This document shows, in pieces, positions 45,060-57,033 of a DNA stretch of 64,000 bases. The notes under the pieces were generated by a model. The model did no database searches and had not been told where the DNA came from. It saw nothing but the letters and a program-made list of their open reading frames with translations. The stretch is from Lepeophtheirus salmonis. Taxonomy: Eukaryota > Arthropoda > Copepoda > Siphonostomatoida > Caligidae. Made by a program: the position numbers and the translations under genes. Location: positions 31,755,403 through 31,819,402 of the forward strand of contig NC_052138.2 of NCBI RefSeq assembly GCF_016086655.4. The letters run 5' to 3'. How positions within the stretch are numbered: position 1 is the stretch's first letter; each line of letters begins with the position of its first letter.

Positions 45060-47500
45060 TATTGCTCAAGCAATAATATCAACAAATCGATAAAATAGCT
45101 AGACTAGACAACGTTGTTCAGACAAATTCACAAAAAAAAAAAAAAAAGGATGAAAAAGTATCTAGAAAGATTATAAAAATTTGCAGGTTTGTACAGGAAA
45201 TGTACATGAAAGTATCAATTTAGAAATAACCATTTTTTTTAGTTCCCCATGCATTTGAATTTTATCATGAGTTGGTCAAGAAGTCCGTAACAGTCAGAGT
45301 TGGATTGAACAGTTTACTCTGAAACTATTAAGTAACTTTTTTGATAATATCTATTTTTTGTATGTTTGTTTCATAATATTGTTTATAACCGATATAATTC
45401 GAGTCCATATTTTCTGAGTCAAGTTCGAGTCATCGGTATCAGTTCTGGGTCCATTAAAAATACACGAGTACGCACAAAATCACTGGTTTATACATAATTC
45501 ATTTCCAAGGGCAAGAATATAAAATTCAGTAAGGAACATGAGACTGTTCAATACCATTTGACCTCACGTAGACCTAAAAAGTAAAAAATAGAAAATTCTC
45601 TTTTGTTAGTGTTGCAAGTATTATTTGTATATCAGTGAGACAGTTGAAATCAGATCAGAGGTTCAGGAGCAAGGAGGCTGACTTTAAATATTGAACAAAC
45701 TCCCCAATATGAGGCAACTTTAAAATAATTGACTCCTGAGCACGGAAAGTAATTAAATAATTATGATTCATAATTTTTTGGGTTTTTTTTCGAAACTGTT
45801 CCTAATTAAAAGTTAAATATTTAAAAAAATAAACCATTTTTTTTTTATTTGTTTATTAAATTCCTTTAAAACATAATAAGGAATCGGTATCGGAACCGGA
45901 TGAAAATTTAGTAAATCCCTAATTATAATCTGTAATGTGTACCCTATTCTCCATGATAATATCTTTATCGTTATATTTCAGTTATGGTAGCAAATTCCCG
46001 AGATTACATAAAATATATTTTTCAAAAATCGAACATATGCTGTATTCAATGTAGACTATTATTATTATTAGGTTTGCTTATTTTCAACACAATTGTCTTA
46101 CTTATTTACTCATCTGTTTTCAAGGAGAAACATTTGCAATTTTATCCTTCAAAATATCTTGCTGTATTGCTACAATGATAATTAAATTACTAATAACTAC
46201 CAGCAACAATAATTACAATTGATTTGCTCAAGGAAAGGTTACAACACCTAATTGGATCGAGATTTTAAGTAGTTTCAAGAAGAATGGTTTTATGTATAGG
46301 TTATTTATAACGATGTATTTGAAGTGGTCGGATATTTAACATATGGCTTTGATATTTTGACTTAGTACCATAGGTACATAATAAACTTATAAACTGATAT
46401 AGGATACATTATTGAGTTTCTTTTCTTATATTGTAGATTATATTCAAAGATTTATAAACTTTCACTCACATCCGTAATCATCTTGTCCACTCTTTAAAAA
46501 TATCAAATATATATTATGTCATCTGTCATACTCTGAATGAGGAGTTTCTTTTGTTTCAATTGATTTGACCTTCTGAAACATTTAATTATAGGTAATATCA
46601 CTATTAATGATAAGTATAATCTATTGTCTATATATAATATGCTGTGACCGGTAATGTTGCGGCCGATAAATTTGCTTCAAGAAGATTTTGCCGCATGACA
46701 TTTTTGTTGCCTTTTTATGTTTATATAATATAGGTTCGAATTTTACTGTTGTATCTCAATCAGATTAGTTTTATAGCTGGGAGTAAATAACTCTAGGGAT
46801 TGAGCGGTCCAAGTAAAAATAAACTATTCAATCTGAAAGAAGGAAGACTATATTCCTAACGTAGTAGCCTTTATTTTTTTCTTTTCACTTTGGGGAGACT
46901 TACTCCTTCACTTCCCCCTGGCTGTGTGCCTAACTGGAGGAACATGTAGCACCTTCATGTTTTAAGCCAATCAGAATTGGGAACTAATACACCCTACCTT
47001 CCTTGCCTTGAGTGTCCACTCTTTGCCTCGAGTCCTTTAGCTACGACAAGAAGAAAAAGCAAAATAACTAGTCATGTGCCGCGAGTTGAATTTTGCTGCA
47101 TGAGTATTTTCCAGTTTCTAAAAAAAAACTTAGAGGAATTATGCGTTATACTCGTTACTCGCTTGAGTACTCGTTACTCCCTCTAACACTTTTTGTCCGC
47201 TAAAAAACTCATCACTCACAAAAAATCATATTTTTTAAAGAATTATTGTAATAATGAATACTATTTTGTATGCTTGATTGGAATCATAGCTGCCTTTCCA
47301 TCAAGCATTTCTTTTTGAGGCCGATATGGCTTATTATTTTTAAGGGACATAATCATAGACTGATAGTTTATTATTGATAACATAATTTAAAGTTTCCTTG
47401 TGAATTTTTCGCTGTGGTGTTTGATTGAGGTCGTGTTGTTGACAGCATAAATTTTTACATTTTTAGTGCATAGACTGTAAATCCCAATTTTTTTATCCTT
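45060..47500. other. non-coding interval with a hAT-like terminus
   Basis: 45885-45925 reads in reverse TTAGGGATTTACTAAATTTT followed by 'CGGTTCCGATACCGATTCC', related to the end at 10368. 45400-45470 holds 'GAGTCAAGTTCGAGTC' repeat text. No genes are seen. Confidence 0.35.
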
Positions 47501-47506
47501 CTTGGA

Positions 47507-47512
47507 TTTATT
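47507..47512 (-). promoter_or_regulatory. candidate polyadenylation signal for the 47.5-kb terminal exon
   Basis: AATAAA on the minus strand 20 bases after the stop codon at 47532-47534. The close placement supports a 3' terminal exon. Confidence 0.4.
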
Positions 47513-47531
47513 AAAACAATTCTAAGGAAAA

Positions 47532-47753
47532 CTATGTATTTTTACCCATTCCCATTTTCAAACTGGATATAGTATAGGTAGATGGAGAGGAATTATTTCC
47601 ATAATTTGAAATAAAACCTCTTCTAACAGGTGTAAGATATGCAAGGTTGACATTTTCCCAATCTTGTGGATCAACTAGAGATTCGAGAATAGAGTCACAT
47701 ACTTCACCATTCAACTTCCCATTACTTTCCTCATCATTAAAATTCTTCACGGC
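47532..47753 (-). CDS. putative 3' terminal exon of an unidentified gene
   Basis: A minus-strand frame of 73 codons plus stop begins right after an in-frame TAG whose AG can act as a splice acceptor (47754-47755). It runs to TAG at 47532-47534. The translation is of mixed, protein-like composition (KNFNDEESNGKLNGEVCDSI, then 'LVDPQDWENVNLAYLTPVRR', ending 'SSLKMGMGKNT'), with polar, acidic and serine-rich segments. There is no ATG at the start, so it would need an upstream exon at higher coordinates, which I cannot find. The pyrimidine tract before the acceptor is poor. No domain is recognised. A chance open frame or a fragment of a decayed gene remains possible. Confidence 0.4.
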   Translation of the reverse strand, partial: AVKNFNDEESNGKLNGEVCDSILESLVDPQDWENVNLAYLTPVRRGFISNYGNNSSPSTYTISSLKMGMGKNT

Positions 47754-47759
47754 CTATTT

Positions 47760-48530
47760 ATTATTATTATTTATCGAATACAAAAGCATTTAAAAATTTT
47801 GACGAATAAATTCATTTCAAGATATAACTACTATTTTAACAAAAAAGATAATGATCGTTACAGAGTTAGTACCCTAATTCTGAAATGCTACAAAAGGAAT
47901 GGGGATTATGTTTAAGCTTGAATTTTAAGGGATACGCCAAAAGAATTTATAGCCAGTAGAGGGAAAATCAGATTTGAACATTGGAATTAATGTTTAATGG
48001 CGGCCCTCCCTCATGTATTTAGAAATATTTATTAATCTGTATTAATACAAATAATTTTATCGTTTGTATATTGGTCTGAGAAAGACTTTTGAGTGTGGCC
48101 TTAATAAACTGCATCATTCCAAGCAATGTTGAGTACTCTCAATAGACTTATAACATTCAAACAAAGATTACTTTTAAAACGAACTGGGATTCAGAGTACA
48201 TAATTAGTTGAGGAAACAGAGAATCCAAGTTTTTGGGAGTTCCGAGGTTTTGACAAGTTCTGGGCTTTTGACGAGTTCCGAGTAACACTTGGCTTTTTAT
48301 GGCCACGAGTCGAGTGTTTTGTGTCTTTTTTTATTTACGTCATAAAACTCAAGTACCAATTTACGAGTTTTGCTTGAGGGACTTCAATAGTTGAATTAGA
48401 ATTACCTTTTTTTAAAGCTCTGAACAATATGAAAAAATTATATATCAGGGAGACCATTTGAAGAATTTTTAGGAGGAGATCTGTAACAATCATCTGTGAC
48501 ATGGGAAAAGGGGAGAAGGAAATAAACAGC
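47760..48530. other. non-coding interval, nothing recognised
   Basis: Includes 'GAGTTCCGAGGTTTTGACAAG'-like text at 48180-48380 of repeat character. No further exon of the 47.5-kb candidate gene could be identified. Confidence 0.35.
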
Positions 48531-48534
48531 ATCA

Positions 48535-48875
48535 ATTGCTAGAATTACTTCGATGTCCATCCCCAATTCTACTCTGAGTTCAATCAAGATACTTAGAGAC
48601 AAGTATCTGTAAGTTCCTTGAGTCCAACGAGGACTTACAATCATAACTCAGCAACAAATCCTTAGGGCTACTCTCCGTCTTTTAAGGGTAGACACGAATG
48701 TTCAATCAGATTTTGAATATAGTTCCATCTATTTAGGAAAGGAAGTTCAGATCTCGACAGTTAAATAATAATGGCAACTACTAAGGAAAAGGAAATTCAT
48801 TCTTCAGATTACCAATTCCAAAAAAAAACCAAAACGAACCAGCTAAAAAATCACACGGTTTACATCAATATTTAT
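48535..48875 (-). repeat. dispersed repeat family R2, copy 6
   Basis: Reverse orientation with the blocks CCCCAATTCTACTCTGAGTT, 'GAGTCCAACGAGGACTTACA', CTCTCCGTCTTTTAAGG, AAATAATAATGGCAACTACT and TTCAGATTACCAATTCC. Best partner is 3265-3700. Confidence 0.55.
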
Positions 48876-48879
48876 TAGT

Positions 48880-51595
48880 GTATCTAAGATTATCTGTGTC
48901 ATCTTCTGGATATTCATGACGCCCTCTATCGAATCAAAACCTGACAGGATTTCAAATTTTAAACATCAAGAGGAAGTCAAATTTCTATCAAAAAATTATA
49001 ACTACATCGAGGCTATGATGTCTTATATAGAAATACCGAATATCCCTTTGTCCACGTAATAAATCTAATAATAATGAAGTAAGAAATAAAGTTTTATCTT
49101 TATTTTTTGACCACACCGTTTCAATTAAATTGTATATGTAGAGTATTATTGCATTGATATCAAATTGATTATGACATGTAAAGTAATAAAGTATCCATGA
49201 CGTAGAAATAAGCCAATATAAAGTAGAAGTGAAATTTTTTCATAGTTATAACGATTGCAAAAAGGATATCAAACATTACTTAAGTCCACTTAAGCACATT
49301 GAACTATAATATACATCTCATAGTTTAGAATCTTTGTACTAATTATAATTATCTAAACACGTATTATGTGACATTCATAAAGTTAAATTTGAGATTTAAA
49401 AAGGAATAAAACAGCCTCAACTCAAATGAGTTAAACATGATTTGAAATAACTCATAAGTAGACTTAGGACTTTTGAGCAATTTTATTGGCCAAAATAAAC
49501 CAAAAAAAGAGCGCTAAAATTTTGAAATTTTTCATTTCAATTTTATTAAATTTCTTAGAAAAAAATTTCAAATATACAATTTGATTATTATTAATTTTTC
49601 AAAAATCTACAATAGTTCTCAAAAAAGTATATTTTTTGGTTAAATTTTTTTTTGTTAAAAAAACATTATTGTTCCCATTCCAGAAAAAACCCTCCATCAC
49701 TAATACATATACTTGGTAATTGAAATGTTATACTAACATAGTAACTTTGATCTTTGCAAGAGTTGAATTTTGGTAACATAAGGCATACGTCCGAGGAGGT
49801 GAAAGTTTTTCCCATTGTAATCTATTGAGTTCATTCGTTTTTCATGTTTAAAAGTAACATCCTTTTTGATGATAGGAGCCATTTATCCTTTGTTCAAGGA
49901 TATTGTTCAATCAAATATTATCTTGATTTTCCCTTGGCATAGTAAATAAAAAAAAATTAGTTATATACATTAAAGTTCCATGTAATATAATAACCATGAA
50001 TTAAGTTATTTATTTGAGCCCCCCTTGTTCAGCACATCTGTTTTTCTATATGTACTTGATAATAGGAAAATAATTTTTTTTATAATTTATTTCTCATAAT
50101 AAAAAATATAAAAAACTTTTTATACATGATTAATTTTGATTTTCATCTAAAAGTAAAATGTAATTTTTTCTTCTTCTTTAAACTAGTCAAAATGAATAGC
50201 CAACTCTGGCCAGATGACTCAAAAATGTTTAATTTTTTAAGCTATATTAACATTTTCCTTGGCTTTCATTGTCTATCTTTCAATGACATTTGATTCTGTA
50301 ATTACTAATTACACAGGTGTTTGTTTTAGATTGAGCTTCTCGTAATGCTCAAATGATATGATACTACAACAACAATATATATTTTTGTAACTCTTTTCAT
50401 CTTAAAAATTATTTGTTTATGAGATACGATTAGATACTTCGGGGTTTTATTAATTATTATGAATTAAATATTATCTAAATTAATTAGAGAATAATTTTAT
50501 ATCAATTTGAATAAATGGATTGCTACTAATAGAGCAAAAACTTTCTCAAAATTCATTAATCTATTGTCGTCATGAGGGACAAACAATAAACTTTAACAGG
50601 TATCCGGTCATAGATTTTCATATTAACTAAATTGACATCTCATTTGGATAAATAATGTTGAGGCAAAAATAAAATCTGCAAATGAAAAAAGAAATTATAA
50701 AAATAAAGATATATTTGATTGTGTCAAATGTATAAAAACCTCTAATTTGATTAACCTTTTCGGTGAGATCTCTTTATTCCGAATTTACACTCTCCGTTAA
50801 GTTATCAATTGAATATGTTCTAAAGTTAGTTTGATGAATTATGGACACAAATTAATTAATGCTTTTAAATCGTAGAAAGACCTTTTTAACGAAGAGGCGT
50901 GAAAATTTGAATTTGATTGTCAAAAACTGAAATAAGTGCTAGCCTATAAGCTACTCTCGTTCCTATGGATACTCAATACAGTGAGTCAATCCATTAAACT
51001 TTAAGCACTTACCATTGATAGGACCTAATATATTTGGTATTTTATGAATTAAATTTTTTCGGAAGAATTATACCTTTGATAAGACACACAACCTCATCCC
51101 GAATTACAAGAAATAAATGGAATAATATAATATGTACATTATTGTTTCTTACAATAAAGAAAGTCTCTAAAATTGTATTGCTACAAAGGTGAACAGTTGG
51201 ATCTTTTGTAGTCATTGTCAGTCTATGTGACGGGTAATAGTTTTAATATCATATGAGGGTTATCATTATTATGAAGGATTAAGTAATGCCTTTTCACTTA
51301 TCTAATGTGTACGCAATAGTTATTGAGTAAGGCTATTGTTAACATTGGAGTAAATATATAGGACTTAGGTATTTCATTTGAAAAAATTGCAGAGTCATTT
51401 TATGTGTATGTATATCACCAGTATATGTTGTTGAATTAGCTACGCCCTTTTCACATATTGAAACACTTGTGCTAGCAACGTCAACGAATTACTTGAAATA
51501 TGTATTCCAGGCAATACCTAACCTTCCTTCTATACATGTGAGTCATTTAATAAGTTCAATTACTATGTTTTTCCTTTGAGTGAGGAGTGCTGGAA
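48880..51595. other. non-coding interval upstream of SLC12A9
   Basis: About 2.7 kb of AT-rich DNA. 49500-49650 resembles a few units of the T/A-rich minisatellite. No promoter motif or 5' UTR exon for SLC12A9 is recognised, although a spliced leader exon could lie here. Confidence 0.4.
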
Positions 51596-54448
51596 ATGGA
51601 ACAAAGTGATACAGCTCCAGATATGGATAAGGATGAATCTTCAGGTAGATTCAATTCCTTCATAACTATACCACCTGATACGTCCAAAAATAATAACAAT
51701 GGACATCAAACCGAGAAGACTCAACTCATCTCTTCAAAAAGGCCCTCAAATCATAGGCTCTCCTGGCTTTTCGGAAAAGGATACAATAACAGTGATTACG
51801 AGCTCTTTCAAGAGGATTACGAATCTCAAGGGAACAAGAATATTGGTGCTAGAACACTAGGTACATTTACTGGTGTTTTCGCTCCAGTTTCTCTTGGAAT
51901 ATTTAGTTCCCTACTTTTTCTTCGAATTGGATATATCCTTGGAAACACGGGACTTCTCGTTGCACTTCTCCAATTTTCCATTGCCTATATCATTTTAATA
52001 TCAACAATTGCCTCAATTTCAGCTCTTTCTTCCAATGGTGCTGTTGAGGGTGGTGGTGTGTACTTCATGTTGAGCCGAACCCTCGGTCCAGAATTTGGTG
52101 GAGCTATCGGAACACTTTTTTTCTTTGCAAACGTTGTTAGCAGTGCATTATATCTTGCTGGATGCACAGAGGGGCTTGTCAGCAACTTTAAATTCTTAGC
52201 GAGGGGACCATGGATAGAATTTCTTTATAGTACTTCAATCAATTCCTTGAATTTATTTATTTGTCTGGTTGGTTCTAAGTTTTTCGGGAAAACAAGTGTT
52301 TTAATCTTCTTTATGGTATTAGTTTGTGTTTTAATGACATCTGTTAGTTTCTTTCTGGACTATACTATCACTGAAGACTTCATTTTCAATGCAACAGATC
52401 CTCTAAAATGTGTACAGCCTTCTAAAAATGATACTAATCAAACACCTAATTGTACACTTACGTCTACTGGTAAATTTACTGGAATTGGTTCTTGGAATGA
52501 AACTATTTTAGTGCAAAATTTTTATGACAATCTGTATCCCAAATATGAATACGATTGTTCAGGCTCGGATAAATCTCTGAATTTCTTTATTATATTTGGA
52601 GTACTTTTTTCTGGAGTTACTGGGATTATGTCGGGTGCTAACATGTGTGGAGAACTAGTATCGCCTTCCAAGAGTATCCCAAGAGGAACCATTTCTGCTT
52701 GTGGATTCACATTGGTTATTTATATTATACTAACAGTCTTAACGTCTTTAACCTGTAGTCCTACCCTACTCCAACATGATTGTATGTATATGAATATCGT
52801 CAATGTATTACCACCTGCAGTTACTATTGGAGTGTTTATGGCCACTTTTAGCGCAAGCTTAAATAATTTAATTGGTGCAAGCCGTATCCTCGAAGCAATT
52901 GCAAAGGATGTTGTGTTTGGACCCCTGTTTAATTTTGTGCTGAAAGGAACTTATAAAGAAAATCCGGTGACAGCAGTCATTAGCACTTGGTTTGTTGTTG
53001 AACTATTTTTAATGATGGGTTCTCTCAACAATATAGCCCAACTTTGTTCTGTGTTATTCTTACTCTCATATGGAACAATTAATTTAACCTGTCTTTTTCT
53101 TCATCTTGCTTCTGCTCCCAATTTCAGGCCCACATATAAATATTTTTCAACATACACATGTCTCATTGGCCTTTTAGGATCAATTATTATGATGTTTGCA
53201 GTAAGTGCTATTTATTCAGCTGTGGGGATATTACTTTGTCTCAGTTTAATTCTTCTTCTTAACTTGTTTTCTCCCATAAGGCATACCAACTGGGGTTCTA
53301 TCAGCCAAGCCCTTATTTTCCATCAAGTTCGAAAATATCTTTTACTTTTAGATCAACGCAAGTCTCATGTAAAATTTTGGCGGCCACAAATGTTGCTCCT
53401 GGTTTCAAATCCACGTAGAAATTGCTCATTAATTGAATTTGGAAATGCTTTGAAGAAGAGTGGATTGTACGTTCTGGGACATGTGCATGTCGACAACCTA
53501 GAGGAACATGACAAGGACCCAACTCTAAATGAGATACCACACTGGCTCAAATTAATTGATTTTCTGAAAGTAAAAGCTTTTGTTGAAGTTACAATAGCAC
53601 GATCATTACGACTAGGAGTTGATCAGCTTGTAAGAATTAGTGGTATTGGAGCAATGAAGCCCAATACCGTGCTTTTAGGATTTAAGGACGATACGTTTCC
53701 TCGAGATGATTTTAAAAATCTTAGCTCACCGTATGCAACTAGTGAATTTGACAATATTTTCCCACTCTCCGATGAGAAGGAAACACTTGATACTAAAGAA
53801 TACGTGGGAATCATAGTTGATATCATAAAGCAAACTAAAAATATATGCTTGTGCAGACATTTCCAAAAACTCAACACATCAGATATGTTTAGCCCAAAGA
53901 AAGAGAGTATTTTCGGGACAACAGCCAAAGCCAAGACATATTTGGATGTCTGGCTGATTAACTTCTTATCTAAAGAACCAACGAAAACAGATATAACTGA
54001 TAGCACTTCTTTACTCATATTGCAACTAGCCTGTATTGTCAATATGGTCAACCGTTGGAAGAGGCTTAAAATTAGAGTATTTATTGCTGTTGATGCGAAA
54101 GAAAATTCACTTAAAAAACAAGTAGAGTTAGCAGACCTCTTGGAAATGTTGCGAATCGAAGCCATGACAAAGGTTTTATCTTGGGAAGAACCAAAGAACT
54201 TTTATATCGATGAAGACCCCTCAAACCGTGAATGGAGTGACATAAAAGATCACTTGGGGATTTGTAAAGAAACTGTTCGAAAAAGGAGCGAACAGACTGC
54301 AGTCACATTTTTATATATGCCGGAAGTTCCAAAGGATGAAGAAAAATATACTGAGTATCATGAAAACCTAAAGAATCTAACTGATCAATGGCCACCTACT
54401 TTGATTGTTCGTGGTCTAGCCCCGGTAACATCGACAACATTGGAGTAG
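51596..54448 (+). CDS. SLC12A9: SLC12A9-like cation-chloride cotransporter family protein
   Basis: A complete single-exon frame of 950 residues from ATG 51596 (G at -3 and G at +4, with an in-frame stop 15 bases upstream) to TAG. Residues 1-87 are a polar cytosolic N-terminus. 'RTLGTFTGVFAPVSLGIF' (86-103) opens the membrane core, followed by about 12 hydrophobic segments to residue 560. Core signatures include 'NGAVEGGGVYFMLSRTLGPE' (147-166), 'GIMSGANMCGEL' (343-354) and 'SASLNNLIGASRIL' (419-432). The large loop at 257-327 has five N-glycosylation sites (N265, N278, N281, N285, N301). The cytosolic C-terminal domain carries 'FHQVRKYLLLLDQRKSHVKF' (575-594), 'RISGIGAMKPNTVLLGF' (680-696) and a final 'PPTLIVRGLAPVTSTTLE'; these are diagnostic of SLC12A9 rather than of the Na- or K-coupled members. 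Vertebrate SLC12A9 is about 914 residues and is an orphan-like member linked to lysosomal ion balance and to modulation of other cotransporters. Whether that holds here is inference. Confidence 0.93.
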   Translation: MEQSDTAPDMDKDESSGRFNSFITIPPDTSKNNNNGHQTEKTQLISSKRPSNHRLSWLFGKGYNNSDYELFQEDYESQGNKNIGARTLGTFTGVFAPVSLGIFSSLLFLRIGYILGNTGLLVALLQFSIAYIILISTIASISALSSNGAVEGGGVYFMLSRTLGPEFGGAIGTLFFFANVVSSALYLAGCTEGLVSNFKFLARGPWIEFLYSTSINSLNLFICLVGSKFFGKTSVLIFFMVLVCVLMTSVSFFLDYTITEDFIFNATDPLKCVQPSKNDTNQTPNCTLTSTGKFTGIGSWNETILVQNFYDNLYPKYEYDCSGSDKSLNFFIIFGVLFSGVTGIMSGANMCGELVSPSKSIPRGTISACGFTLVIYIILTVLTSLTCSPTLLQHDCMYMNIVNVLPPAVTIGVFMATFSASLNNLIGASRILEAIAKDVVFGPLFNFVLKGTYKENPVTAVISTWFVVELFLMMGSLNNIAQLCSVLFLLSYGTINLTCLFLHLASAPNFRPTYKYFSTYTCLIGLLGSIIMMFAVSAIYSAVGILLCLSLILLLNLFSPIRHTNWGSISQALIFHQVRKYLLLLDQRKSHVKFWRPQMLLLVSNPRRNCSLIEFGNALKKSGLYVLGHVHVDNLEEHDKDPTLNEIPHWLKLIDFLKVKAFVEVTIARSLRLGVDQLVRISGIGAMKPNTVLLGFKDDTFPRDDFKNLSSPYATSEFDNIFPLSDEKETLDTKEYVGIIVDIIKQTKNICLCRHFQKLNTSDMFSPKKESIFGTTAKAKTYLDVWLINFLSKEPTKTDITDSTSLLILQLACIVNMVNRWKRLKIRVFIAVDAKENSLKKQVELADLLEMLRIEAMTKVLSWEEPKNFYIDEDPSNREWSDIKDHLGICKETVRKRSEQTAVTFLYMPEVPKDEEKYTEYHENLKNLTDQWPPTLIVRGLAPVTSTTLE

Positions 54449-54673
54449 AGTCAAACTTCGTAGACTAATTAACTCTAGTTTGATGAATACAATATCCTAC
54501 AAAGGTCATTGATGGAAAAAAGTGACAAGTCAGAATGATTGAGCTATTTTAACTTATTTAAATATTTCATGGCAACATTTGATTATTTATAATTAACTAA
54601 TTATTAACCGTCCGAGTAGATCCTTTTATTTTTTAAATACAAACTTATAAAATATAAATAATCATAAATATGA

Positions 54674-54679
54674 AATAAA
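54674..54679 (+). promoter_or_regulatory. candidate polyadenylation signal AATAAA for SLC12A9
   Basis: Lies about 225 bases after the SLC12A9 stop, giving a plausible short 3' UTR. It is the first clear plus-strand AATAAA after the stop. Confidence 0.5.
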
Positions 54680-55870
54680 ATTATTTACTTGTGAACTTAA
54701 ATAGCAACAGTTGTTTTCATAGAATAGACATATTTTATTAATATATTCCTAATAAAAATGTAATTTGTGGATGATATTTTAGCTCTACATTTTTCTATAT
54801 GAAATATACTTGTACAGATATATAGGTCATACAATTCAAACATACACAAGGCAGTTGTATGTTCACAACCCGAACCCGTATCTTCAATTTTTGACATGAA
54901 TACCTTATAATTAACATCAATAAAAAATGTATTATTTGCAGTCGACACTATAACCTCAATTTTAATGACAGTGTTTGTGACACTCTGTTGAAGACACCTT
55001 TTTACTATTTAAAAATAATTCTATATATTTTCTGCCTTTTCTATTGGAAAATAAATTAATTTAAAATCTTCAAAAGTTTCAGAGATAATAATCATACATT
55101 TATTTCAATATATATCTTAAGAATGGGATTGGTTAAATATAACGTACTTTACAATATTTTAAAGAAATAAATAATTACCTTAAATATCTCCATAATTTGA
55201 TTTGAGATGACGTATTAGAGAACAAAACGTAATCAAATCAAATAAATAAAATCCATATCTACTTTAGACTTGAGAATTTTGGCTATGTGAGAGGTTAAGA
55301 AGGCTTTAACTAATTTCCTCTAAAAAGTTATACAGGTTGAGGGAAAGTTTTAAAAATGTTCCGTTTTTATTTTGAAAAAAGGTTAGTAGTATCGTTATAA
55401 TAATTTCTACTAATATCTGGAGTGGACCAAAGAGGAAGTGTATTTTTTATCAAAAATTTTATTAAAAATCAAATGCAAAATCTTAATTGAGTTTGCACAA
55501 TAGTATTCCCTTTTTATTTCCTCACAATCGGAGAATCTATGTGAAGTTACGAGCTACAATTAATATATCTCCCATGAAGGCAACATTCCTTAACAGAAAT
55601 AAAAAAGTTTTTTATTACATTTTTTGCTAGAGTAAGTGTTTTAGCATGGGATTGCTACAGATATCAACCTTAACAAATCTATACAAATCAATAACAATAA
55701 AATTAGAAAAAATGAAGTTTAGATCGAACATTTAATCACGTTAAAGTTAGGAGTCATCTTTTGGCAAAGGATGTACAATATATTAAGTAAATTTTTAATT
55801 TAGAAAATTAGTAAAACTCATTGATCGTAAGAATTTTTTTTTTTTTTTAAATAACTTTTTCCCTTACTCT
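54680..55870. other. non-coding interval, nothing recognised
   Basis: AT-rich sequence between SLC12A9 and the mariner relic. The open frame at 54697-54948 (minus) has no supporting features. Confidence 0.4.
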
Positions 55871-55872
55871 CA

Positions 55873-56215
55873 TCATGGGAGATTTTGTACCACTCGTGAA
55901 CATTTTTTTATATTACTCAGAACAGTATCACCGTATGCCGTTGTAAACATTTCAAGTGTTTTGGAGCACTTAATTTCATTTTTACACAAAATTTCATGCA
56001 AATTCATTAATCCGTATTTTTCAATAGCAAAAAATCGCCGAACACGAAAAATACAACTAACCGTTATGCCTCTCACAAACAAACTAAACATACTATATAG
56101 CTGAAACGTCTGTTGCAAGTGTACTATTTTCTTAATAAGAAAAAAAAATGGGCATACCAAATGTAAGTTGCTCGCAAAATTGGAAGAGTCATCTACTTTT
56201 TGAACAGACCTCGTA
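55873..56215 (-). mobile_element. mariner relic: terminal repeat and transposase N-terminal helix-turn-helix
   Basis: The right end, read in reverse from 56215, is TACGAGGTCTGTTCAAAAAG, a common mariner terminus, with TA following it. On the minus strand, 55873-56010 translates to 'CKNEIKCSKTLEMFTTAYGD' followed by TVLSNIKKCSR. This matches the N-terminal domain of mariner and SETMAR-type transposases (the '..ATETFEML..AYGD..LS....FEW' pattern). The frame ends at 55873, and nothing of the catalytic domain or of the left terminal repeat is seen. Long dead. Confidence 0.65.
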
Positions 56216-56223
56216 TATATATT

Positions 56224-57033
56224 TAGGGGAGAGTGAGGATACTTGTTTTGTTTATCAAATCAACATAAAATCCAGGTTGCCAAATTGTTACAGTAATATA
56301 GAATTTCGACATTGAAATTTTTAAAACAAAAAGTAGACATTTTAGGTAATTGTTTTATGAGATATTTTTCTATTATAAAATATAAGATTTTAATTTTATT
56401 TGATTAAATGGTCAATTAATTAACATGCCTGTAAAATATGAATAGTTCCGATATTCAGTTCACATCATTTATTCTGATTCCAACACTATTGAGGAGACTT
56501 GTTATATCACATTTTTACTATATATACTCGTACTATATATAAATAAATATATTACATTTAATTATGTTATGTTTTTGTGTAATTTCATATTATACTTTAA
56601 TTATCAGTCACAGTAAATAGTAAAATAAATATTTTTTTAAATTTTATTATTAATACTCTATTTCCGTAAATGTTTTATTTGTTTATCTTATTTATGTAAT
56701 TATAAGTACTTACTTTATGCTGACAAACTGTAATAAAAAGTAAAATAAATGCTTGAATATAACAAATGGCAGTTTTTACATGTTTCCTCCTGTTATACAT
56801 GTCTAATCCTGCACTGTACCATGTCTCCTTCTGGTGTATCAAATATCCTATTTTTGCTTAGTTTCGAAAACACCAATAAATGACTATTAATTATTGCCAT
56901 ACATCAAAAATACTTTGGAATTACTTATCTTAGGTCATGTTGCACGGTGTTGAATTATCTTTTAATCTATGAAACTTATGACAGTTACAACAAATATCTG
57001 ATGTTTTGTAACATGTATCCTCACTCTCCCCTA
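56224..57033. mobile_element. TIR element of about 810 bp (MITE-like)
   Basis: TAGGGGAGAGTGAGGATAC at 56224 recurs in reverse complement ending at 57033, with one further base difference over about 24 bases. Both ends begin at TA. The interior is AT-rich and non-coding, with two inner 'ACTTGTTATA..' and 'CCTGTTATACATGT' blocks. It starts only 9 bp after the mariner terminus on its left. A Cys-containing 68-codon frame at 56930-57136 (minus) crosses the right end and is not a gene. Confidence 0.65.

Noticed and set aside
46977..47186. 69-codon plus-strand frame near a less AT-rich patch
   Set aside because: The sequence around it (ACTCGTTACTCGCTTGAGTA text) is repeat-like and the frame has no domain or start context.
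51587..51595. GTG-CTG-GAA as a more upstream start of SLC12A9
   Set aside because: The first codon is GTG. The ATG at 51596 has a good context and is the natural start for a eukaryotic gene.
53623..54165. 180-codon open frame on the minus strand inside SLC12A9
   Set aside because: It is the antisense shadow of a conserved coding region and has no independent domain.
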